Shown here: positions 55,501 through 64,000 of the stretch, piece by piece
Layout of the letters: every line of letters starts with the position of its first letter
How positions within the stretch are numbered: the stretch's first letter is position 1
Assembly: GCA_958450325.1 (NCBI GenBank)
Contig: OY288243.1
Coordinates: forward strand, 69,424,606 to 69,488,605
Reading direction: 5' to 3'
DNA from: Agrostemma githago
Lineage: Eukaryota > Streptophyta > Magnoliopsida > Caryophyllales > Caryophyllaceae
DNA: 64,000 nucleotides
Notes under the pieces: model-generated
The model's input: only the letters and a program-made list of their open reading frames with translations
Told to the model about the DNA's origin: nothing
The model's database searches: none
Made by a program: the position numbers and the translations under genes

Positions 55501-56029
55501 ATGGAAGGCACGCATGACATTGAAGGTTTTGTATCCTAATGCGCATACCCTGCTCGGTGGATAGTCGAGGACATGCCCTACCAAATCCGGAGCACCCGTT
55601 CAGCGGCACGCTGTCACACGATTGTGAAGGACACGATAAGAAACCTAGGCTATCCAGTTGTGAGTTTGGAACCAGTAACCAGACAAGCAGGCTTCGTCTT
55701 CTAGGAAAGCTATAGTGTTGGAGTTTGAAGGAGGCATGAACAACTACTGGCCTGCCCTTAGGGTTGCAAGCCTTGCTAAAGAAGCGGGCTTTGGAAAGGG
55801 ACGTATCTCCGAGTGCACTGAATCATTTGGGGGCATTCGTTTATGGGTTGCAGCACGTGAAGACAACGCATATTTGCCACAGGATGTGCAATATCGATTT
55901 ATTCCAACTGCACTGAAGACAAATGCAGATGCTGCGACATCCCAAGACGACGAGAAGGAATTCGATAATATAATGAGCGAACTCTTGAACTTGTACCCAG
56001 AACTATTTATGTGGGACGCTCGAGAGTGA
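55501..56029 (+). pseudogene. XS-domain-like protein, copy 2 (stop and frameshift)
   Basis: It is collinear with copy 1 from MEG(V/T)HD to LYPELFMWD. A TAA at 55537-55539 stands where copy 1 has GAA, and an extra base near TTCTAGGAAAG (55700-55707) shifts the frame. The part from 55715 to 56029 is open: FEGGMNNYWPALRVASLAKE, GKG, GGIRLWVAAREDNAYLPQD. Together copies 1 and 2 show what the common frame looked like without either being intact. Function, if any survives, is unknown. Confidence 0.5.
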
Positions 56030-58210
56030 TTGCTGTTCTTGGGTGCAACTACTTCTCTTTCCTTTCAAAGTTTATAGTGAAAGTAACAGGCGCAGTAATA
56101 AATGTACTATTGGTTTAATGTATTCAGCAACTAAGAAGAAACCAATAGTAATTAGACTTCGTCCTCCCGTTGGCAAAAACATAAGGGGAAAGGTTTTTTA
56201 AATTATGGCCTGTTACGCATGCCGTACTGTTTTCCTTTTCCGTATGGTCTGAGCACTGTCGTTGAGTTGTAGATGTACAACCTGTACGCTAGAGTGCCTA
56301 TTATCGTGGTGGATGCAAACTCAGTCACCTCGATATATTTGAGGAGTATGGAACACCACGTTTACTTGTAAAGATACAAAGTCGGGCATTACATTTAAGT
56401 TCTGAACCATCCTAGCCCCACCGGCCACCTTCTAATAATAACGCATTAGGATCACCTGATTTGTCGATTCCGGCGGTATATCGCTATAGGTTTGCACATA
56501 CCGTTGTAAATCTATAGGACTTGACGCACTAAAGTAGTCCACAAAAAAAACATGCACACAACCTTTACATTACTGCTGCACGAAACGTGAAGGCCGCTAA
56601 AGATGGAACTCATCTCTTACAAATTAAACACTGAATCTATTGTTGGATTTACGGTCTAAAACATACTATCCACACCGGGCAACTACTAATATTAGCACAT
56701 TACGATCCGCTACAGGCAAACAGACATAATTACAAATCTAAACGCGCTACGCATTAATGTTGCCCACAAAAAAAAAGCACGAAGAGCCACAACGTGCAGC
56801 AGGTGTGTGCTCACACCATATGCGTGTGTGATGCACTGTCACAGAAATGACCGTGCATTAGTTGTGCAACCAAATTGTATACATCTCTGTGTCTATGCGT
56901 GTGTGTGTACACACACACATACATATATACACATATATACATATGTGTACGTGTATGTATACATATATGTACAAATGTACCATGTATATATATATATATA
57001 TGTATTTATATATAGATATGCGTGTGTGGTCATAGAATGTGTACTATGTAGAATTTCATGATTAGATATCAAATTTGTTTATTAGTATGTAACTATGGAC
57101 AGATAGCAATTCGTGGTGGTGTGTGCATGAAATTAAGTTGCACCATAACCAGTGCTGATATAACAGTCATAGTAGTACAGTGACCGTGTCATGGAACATT
57201 TGTTACAACAGCAGTGAATAGTCAGTAGGCTTATCAGTAGCAGTTTCAGGAAATCTGCTTCCAGGGCATGGAGGGATTAGATTGAGATTCACACTTCTCC
57301 TTAGCCCCAATCATCTTAAACATCATCATATAAATTAAATACTACACACTCCCAAACAACATTGCACTTCTTATACTTTCCACAAACATAAATCTATGTT
57401 GCTGCAACTACTGTGGGTGCCCTCTTCCATCTACTGGAAGGCTAAATTTGCTTACCAAAAATAGTGTATGACATCCTCTTATAGAGTGTTACTAATCTAC
57501 TTCTGCTCATTTTTTAAAACTCGATCTTGATTCATTCCTGTTTTAGTGATGCTGTAATTTGTGCTTTGCAGTTTCATATTGTTCTGATTCTATGTTATTT
57601 CTGTAGAACTTGAAGCTTCCTTCTGCAGTTAGTGATTATTATCTAATGCAGTATACTGGTTTAGATTTGTATAGCTGTTTGATGTGTATATTATCGGAGT
57701 TCCAAGGGTATAGTTTTAGATTGTCAGGGTGTATCGTGCTGACTTATTGATGAAATGTGCACTAGATATTGCATTGCCATTTAGACCTAAAGTCAATTGC
57801 TAGGAGTCCAATTCCTTCTCCATGTTTCAATGTGAGCATGAAATTCATGGCATATGTGTTGCACATTCTTTCTGCTATATGTCTGTGCGGTTTCTTTGGT
57901 GTGAGTTTGTTGTATGTGTGTGTCATTTCTTCTTCACTCCACCAATGATTGCTGCTTGTCGGTGTTCTGAAAATAAGCGGAGCACACTTTGATCGTACAA
58001 TAATTACCCGACAGTGATTATAGTTTAGGCCACCGTAGATCACTCCCTGGTGTCCTCTGTGATTTCCATACAGGTAGAGACTATGGAATAGTTATGCTCC
58101 GAGAAAGATTAGGAATTTATCTACAAAGAATTCGTAGTAGTAGAAAAATATCATGTAGCTTCTGCACATTCACAGTTGCCACACATTATGTGTTTTGCCC
58201 TGTATTTTCA
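56030..58210. other. Spacer with TG/AT-rich microsatellite region
   Basis: Mostly non-coding. Mixed (TG)n/(CA)n/(TA)n repeats occupy about 56890-57025. A CAG acceptor-like TATTTTCAG at 58202-58210 precedes the next gene. Confidence 0.5.
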
Positions 58211-58217
58211 GGAGGCA

Positions 58218-59220
58218 ATGGCCAGTTCTAAGATCCAAGTAACCATCCCTTTCTGTCCACTGCTGAAACAAATAACTGAGAAACTGAACTATCATGAACC
58301 CATTTACGAGTTCCTTGACGAAGCTCACGCCAGTGTCACTGTAACTATAAGACCATGCAATTTTGGGTCACTTCGGTACGCATACATAGGTGACCCAGGC
58401 CTCACCCTTAGTCATTCTTGTGAACAAGCTACGCAGAGGGCAGTCTGTGACATGATCGACAAATTCGGGGTTGTGGTCGAGGACATAACCTCTACCATGC
58501 GGGAAGATCTCGCACGCTGTGGCAGCTACTATAGTGCAAAAAGGCTTGCACTTGAAAATTTGGACAACACTGTCCCTCCGAATAAGGTTTGTGGGGGGAG
58601 ACAAGGGTGTGCCTTCTGCAACCACTGTTACGGTTGATTACATGTCAGTGTTGCATGCGATATTCGTACAGTGTAAGATAACAACTTCCCCTGTTGATAC
58701 TGTTGAGCATGAGCCTGGTGTGTTCAGTTCATGGACGATCATATCTGGCCCAGATGCGATTCGGCCAGGTGCTTGCCTATTTGGCGAAAAAACTTTTGTC
58801 CTGGTCAAAGCGAAGGATAGTTTAACCAAGAAAGAAATAGGCTATCTTATTCCTCTGCATAACATAGAACTAATTGATGTCAACTATGACCCAATGGTTG
58901 ATAGGTATGCTGCTATTGCATGTGCATTAGAACGTGAGACATACATGATTGTGAGAGAAAGAGTTCTAGGAGTACCAGAAATTGTGATGCCTTCTTCTAT
59001 TTTAGTTGAAGGAGACTGTGCTACTCCTAAGGCACAGCTCTTTCAAATACCAAGTATCACATCGCCGCCTCTGCCTCCTAAGAAGCGAAGGGCACCTGCC
59101 CAAAAGGCAAGCTCCTCGAGAATCCGCAACCCATCACCTCCTGTGGCTCTGCCCACTACTTTTGTGGTCCTCCCGCCTTTAGAGACAGTAATGCAACGTA
59201 CCAAGGAAGGTCCTATGTAG
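58218..59220 (+). CDS. Unrecognised protein of about 330 aa with a frameshift at a G6 run
   Basis: ATG 58218 follows an acceptor-like TTTTCAG. The first frame (MASSKIQVTIPFCPLLKQIT onward) runs to 58637, but the sensible continuation moves to another frame at GTGGGGGGAG (G6, 58593-58598), giving GVPSATTVTVDYMSVLHAIF and on to 59220. The N-terminal 100 residues (YHEPIYEFLDEAHASVTVTI ... YAYIGDP ... A-V-x-D-M-I-D-K-F-G) have a strand-helix layout loosely like a double-stranded-RNA-binding domain, but I do not claim it. The C-terminus has PPKKRRAPAQKAS, a probable nuclear signal, and is Pro-rich. The shift may be mutation, slippage in sequencing, or decay. Confidence 0.45.
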
Positions 59221-60560
59221 ACCGAGCTTTAGAGAACAAGTTGTTCCCATGTTCTGCTAGATTATGTGTCTCTGTCCTATGGCTTATATACTGTTGGTGT
59301 ATGTTTGTAATATGTTTATCTTCTCAGCTTTTGAATAATAGGGCACATATGCTTTTGTGGCCCCCTGTGCCTACATGATTTCTGCCTTTTTGGTCATGTG
59401 TAATGGGAACAACAACTCTTGTTATATCTAATGGTGGTGTACCAGTTTCCCTTTGTGTTATTTTCCAATGTAATGGCCGCTGCATATTGCACCTAAACTA
59501 TGTTTTGTTGCTCCAAATGCGGCACGTTTTTTTACATGGACCTGTTATGGATGCCCACTTCCGCATTGTTCAGTGCTATTGCCAGTAAATTTTCATTTTG
59601 CTTGAAAATGTAATTCCCGGTTATAGGCGACATGTACATATTGTCGTTATATGGCTCTACGAGTCTCTGCAACTCACAAACAGAGTTGCACAGTAATCAT
59701 TTTTTTAATGGTGCTCGTCGTTCGACTGACTCTTGGGTTGTCTGCTGCCCCATCACAGTTCCCACGGCTTGCACAGATAGGCACTTGTCGCATAGCAACA
59801 TCCGTGAACCCTGTACCACTACCCGTGTTGTGTCAGCGCTCTTTTCATAGTCAGCGTGTCATCCGTATGATTATACGCCATAGTTTTGCATTCATTTAGA
59901 CTGCTGCTGTTTACATCTGCTGCTACTTCCACGCAGGTCTTTGAAGGCAGTCCTGAGAGGCTACTGGTACATGTATGTTCTTCGCCTTCTGTCAGCCATT
60001 GGCATTCAATATTTCATAGCCCACAATGCCACTGCAAGCATAGGCCAATTCATTATATGCACAGGTATCCCCAGGAAAAAAAATGCGCAGGCTACAGTGG
60101 CGCGGTCCACGGTTACAAAAAGACAGGCGCAGATCGCTGGCACCAGGTTGGCTTTTTAAGACAAAATGTTTCCCTTTGTCGTAGACATAATTGCTACTAG
60201 GATAGTGATCAATAACAAAGGGTGAATTCAGGGACTGGTGTGAATCAAGCGCTGGCGTAGGTAAGAAGCGATGCGTTCGACGAAGTGGTGCCACAGTTAG
60301 AGGTCAGTTATATTCAGCAGAAAGAATCAGTAACGTACTGTTCTCTACAAACTGTTCCCATCTCTAACCATTAACACAGTCTAAACCATGTTCCTGAAGC
60401 AGGTAATACTGCGATTGAGACCGAGCAACCTAAACGCACTAGGGTTTCAAGAAGGCAATCAGAGATTCTCAACGGTCCGCAAAGGTAATCATGTCGCTGC
60501 TTTGCTACCCCTACCTTTTTGTTCTCCGACATTCGAATGTAAAGGAAGAAGACCATTCGC
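59221..60560 (+). other. Decayed or non-coding region before the Helitron gene
   Basis: Several short frames and acceptor-like sites. No recognisable domain. Confidence 0.4.
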
Positions 60561-62402
60561 AGGCCCGCTGCTGTACGAACTCCGCCTGCGGGCACCAGAA
60601 AAAGAGGGAGACCACCTGCCCAACCATCAGTAGGTCAGAAGATGAAGATTCATTCATATGTCCTATGTTATAAGCATTTAGAGCGTCTAATTTACCTCTG
60701 CCCGTGTTTCTCTAGTAGATGTTCCACTGGCGACAATTGGCCCCCCATTGCCGAATGGCCAACTCAAATTGCCCACCGCACCACGGTGCACCAAATGCCT
60801 TGCAAAGCGGATTGCTTATGAATCAAAGCACTTCTGCTGTGGCGACGGTTCTATCTCCCTACCCTATGAAGAAATGCCTGCAGCCCTTGTTGCTCTCTAC
60901 ATTGGTACGGACGATGACTCCGCCCACTTCCACAAGTACGCACGCCTGTACAATAATTTGTTTGCATTTAGTTCCATAGGGGGGAATTTTGATGCACAAA
61001 CCAAAAAAAGGAATCTACGTTTTCAAACTACACAGTCAGATTTATCACAATGTCCCCGATTTGTTACCTAACGATGAAAATCCTAAACACTTGCAGCTCT
61101 ATTTTTACGATGGACAACATGAGGCTGAAAAAAGAAATGATTGTTTCACTGAATTGCGCTAAAACATCATAGATGTACTGATGACCATAACGCATGAGAA
61201 CCTTTACGCAAGATTTTTCAGATCCCTACAAGATATTACCATAGCCAAAGAAACGCAGATACTGCCGAACAAAAACCCCGCCCATGATCAGAGAGTTTAC
61301 AATGCACCTACATGCGACAATGTTGCTGCTATTTGGCAAGATAGTTCGAGTTCAACTGACAGTGGGGGCCTTTACATTATTGTGCGCGGTGCTGCTTCAA
61401 CGATGCGTAGGGTCATGCATTATTACGGATGCTATGACCCTCTGCAGTATCCACTACTATTTCTAAGAGGAGAAAGCGGATGGCGCACATGAATAAGTAA
61501 AGTCCACAATAAAGCTGCATACGAGCACCTGCTGTGGAACTCAACAGTCCTGTACAGAATGCAGATACAACAGAATCACTGTTGGACAATGAATCAAATC
61601 GTAAGCACCCTTCGCCTTCACAAAGAATTCCCAATATTCTGACAACCAGACACAGGTATAATGCTGACTGGTCACTTTTCCCTGTCACAGGTACCGCAGG
61701 TAATGGTCAGGAAAGCAGCAAGCAGGTTCCGTGTAGAGCATATTATTTCTACAAGCTTCAAAACCGACCATGCAACCTGCTACTCAGAGTCGGCCGTTGT
61801 CTGCTACAATATGGTGTGGACATGTACGTAAAAGTTGAGAACACGCGGTTGGACTTTCTCAGGCACAACCAGTCGACCATACGAGCAGAACAATATCAAA
61901 GGCTGCTTGATTCAGTCGACGCAGGCGAGGATTGCGCTGCGAACGTCGGAAGACGGGTGATCTTGCCACCGAGCTACATAGGTGGTCCTCGGGACATGCA
62001 CAAGAGATACCTTAATGCAATGGCTCTTGTACAACGGTATGGCAAGCCTGACCTATTTATCACAATGACCTGCAATACCAATTGGCCCGAGATATGGTCT
62101 AAACTTCCTGCATCTGCTGTTCGTAGCACCATACTTCCTGCGTCTGCTGTTGGTACATGTTAAAGGGCCTACTTCATTTGCAGATCTCATGACAGTCGAT
62201 GGTCACAAATGTGCAACATTTCAAGAAGCAGCGCTTAAGCTTCGACTCCTTAAAGAAGATGACACAACAGATTTATGTCTGGCCGAAGCATGTGAAGTCC
62301 AGATGCCGTTTGCTTTGAGGCGGCTCTTTAAAACTGTCCTCATTTTCAGCCAACCAAGAGACCCAACGACACTTTAGGTAAAATACCGCGATTGTCTTTC
62401 AG
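60561..62402 (+). pseudogene. Helitron Rep/helicase protein, N-terminal and Rep region (broken)
   Basis: RepHel proteins drive rolling-circle transposition. Seen in order: AT-hook-like KRGRPPAQP at about 60603; CTKCLAKRIAYESKHFCCGDG (cysteine pair and FCC of the Helitron-like N domain); YNNLFAFSSIG; IYVFKLHSQIYHNVPDLLP; LQLYFYDGQHEAEKR; ARFFRSL.DI; NPAHDQRVYNAPT; HYYGCYDPLQYPLLF; GRCLLQYGVDMYVKVENTRL; PPSYIGGPRDMHKRYLNAMA; KPDLFITMTCNTNWPEIW. Immediately after that the sequence jumps to VKGPTSFADLMTVDG of the helicase side, so the HUH and tyrosine motifs of the nuclease are deleted. Stops and frame changes occur near 61010, 61160, 61495 and 62160. Confidence 0.8.
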
Positions 62403-62852
62403 CAGATTTCAGGCAAAAAAGAAATTTAGAGATACCTTAATGCAATGGCTCTTGTACAACGGTATGGCAAGCCTGACCTATTTATCACAATGACCTGCAA
62501 TACCAATTGGCCCGAGATATGGTCTAAACTTCCTGCATCTGCTGTTCGTAGCACCATACTTCCTGCGTCTGCTGTTGGTACATGTTAAAGGGCCTACTTC
62601 ATTTGCAGATCTCATGACAGTCGATGGTCACAAATGTGCAACATTTCAAGAAGCAGCGCTTAAGCTTCGACTCCTTAAAGAAGATGACACAGCAGATTTA
62701 TGTCTGGCCGAAGCATGTGAAGTCCAGATGCCGTTTGCTTTGAGGCGGCTCTTTAAAACTGTCCTCATTTTCAGCCAACCAAGAGACCCAACGACACTTT
62801 AGGTAAAATACCGCGATTGTCTTTCAGCAGATTTCAGGCAAAAAAGAAATTT
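62003..62852 (+). repeat. 425-bp tandem duplication inside the Helitron gene
   Basis: 62003-62427 and 62428-62852 are head-to-tail copies. By eye they differ at one position (GACACAACAG versus GACACAGCAG). The unit spans the end of the Rep remnant, the Rep deletion junction and the start of the helicase part. Confidence 0.95.
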
Positions 62853-64000
62853 GCAGCCGCAATAGGCTGAGCAAATGGCAGGAGAGGATGTTGAACGGTT
62901 CTTAGAAGCAATGGGAAAATCTTTGGATTACTTTGGATTGGGCTTCTTGACAGAATGTGCAGATCCCGAGGTGCGCAGAACAAAGGACATAGTAGATGCT
63001 CTAGATGCCCCCGTGCCTGAATTCTGTATGCAAGCAAGGTAGCAATTAAACTTGGGCCAGCAGGAAGCGTTCAATGCAATTATGGCATGTGTAGCGCATG
63101 AACAGCCTGGCGCTTTTTTTGTGGATGGTCCAGGGGGAACAGGTAAAACATTTCTGCACAACGCGCTATACGGAGAAGTGCGGTCAAAGGGAAAAATTGT
63201 CCTCCCAACAGCGACGTCTGGAATAGTAGCTTCAAATATACCATCAGGTCGAACTGCACATTCGCGTTTTAAAATACCAATTGACACAAACAGTTCTCTG
63301 GCATGTAGCGTCCCGAAGCAAGGAAGCCTTGCTGCTCTGATCAAGGAAACAAGCCTTATTATATGGATGAAGCATCTATGGCCAGGAGAGAAAATATAGA
63401 AGTACTTGACAATCTGCTACGAGACCTCTGTAACCCTAGGCAACTATTCGGAGGTAAGATCGTTGTTTTTGGAGGCGATTTCAGACAAACACTACCTATT
63501 ATCCCAAACAATCTCAGAAGGAAGTTGTGCAGGCAAGCTTGGTGGCTTCCCACATATGGTCTAAACTAACTAGGTTTAGACTAACAGAGAATATCCGAGC
63601 CAAGGATGACCCAAATTTCTCCGAATTTCTTCTGGCTCTTGGTGATGGGAAACTGCAGGCCACTGATCATGCATTTGTTGCACCCCCGCATCAAATAAGA
63701 ACAATCCAGAAACCTGTTGGTCTGCCATCTATAGAAGCAGTGGCTGAGCCGACATTCCCTGTAGGTGAGGGCCAAGCTCTTGGCGGAGAAATTTTCACAA
63801 GCCGTGCTATATTAACTCTGATGAATGAGGACCTTGATGACATAAACAGCGTATTAATTGGCAGGTTCCCTGGAGAGTCCGTCACATATCGTAGTTTTGA
63901 TGTAATTTTGGACGATGACTGCTCTATCTACCCAACTGAGTTTGTGAACAAACTGTGCTCTGGTGGTATGAGCCCACATGAATTGGTTTTGAAACTAAAT
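62853..64000 (+). pseudogene. Helitron PIF1-type helicase (broken, runs off the window)
   Basis: Helicase motifs in order: LNLGQQEAFNAIM, Walker A DGPGGTGKTF (about 63127), PTATSGIVASNIPSGRTAHS, Walker B as MDEASMARRE (63363), VVFGGDFRQTLPI, LTRFRLTENIRA, and a C-terminal NKLCSGGMSPHELVLKLN at the edge. A TAG at 63040-63042 and two places where one G seems missing (ATATGG|ATGAAGC at about 63365 and AGAAGG|AAGTTG at about 63520) break the frame. The rest of the helicase and the 3' end of the Helitron should lie to the right. Confidence 0.85.

Noticed and set aside
56807..57061. 84-aa frame rich in Tyr, Ile and Val
   Set aside because: It is a translation of the mixed TG/CA/TA microsatellite.

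Overview
The window is a repeat-dense stretch of a plant nuclear genome, most likely a eudicot (the order cannot be settled by eye). Support for a plant: Ty3/gypsy, copia and LINE remnants of plant type, many Stowaway-like MITEs with CTCCCTCC-type ends, a plant Helitron RepHel gene, and one intact 13-exon nuclear gene for the alpha subunit of the mitochondrial processing peptidase (MPP). I found no rRNA, tRNA or CRISPR array.

Layout. 1-5959: Ty3/gypsy element A, left LTR cut by the window edge, no pol, non-autonomous. 5960-13860: a decayed LINE (RT, zinc finger, RNase H) split by degenerate LTR element C (7738-about 12890). 13860-16976: remains of a copia element (PBS, gag, protease start) interrupted by a further LTR-like block. 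16990-22270: non-genic DNA packed with MITEs, AT-rich repeats and a Helitron 3' terminus. 22779-29886 (minus strand): the MPP alpha gene, the only clear host gene. 30000-31290: its upstream region and AT-rich spacer. 31290-38753 and 52279-64000: a complex region with repeated leader/intron-like DNA, three XS-domain-like gene copies, several unrecognised genes and, at the right edge, a decaying Helitron Rep/helicase. 38754-52278: element B, a young Ty3/gypsy retrotransposon with intact ends, ATAGG target-site duplications, gag-pol in one frame broken by two TAG codons, and a third ORF with no membrane segment.

How the parts relate. A and B belong to one family: they share LTR ends, primer binding site, paired hairpins after the main coding region, polypurine tract, and the first and last bases of ORF3. 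A is therefore probably a non-autonomous relative that could use proteins from a B-like element. Two points stand out. (1) Each of the three LTR families here carries its own short palindrome: AGTCT-NN-AGACT in A/B, CACTCGATCGAGTG in C, GCACGG-TCCA-CCGTGC in the 14-15.7 kb block. In A/B it occurs in the LTRs, in the untranslated region and inside the gag-pol coding sequence. (2) XS-like ORFs, resembling the RNA-binding domain of SGS3/FDM silencing proteins, occur three times around element B and upstream of Helitron genes, which suggests cargo carried by a mobile element.
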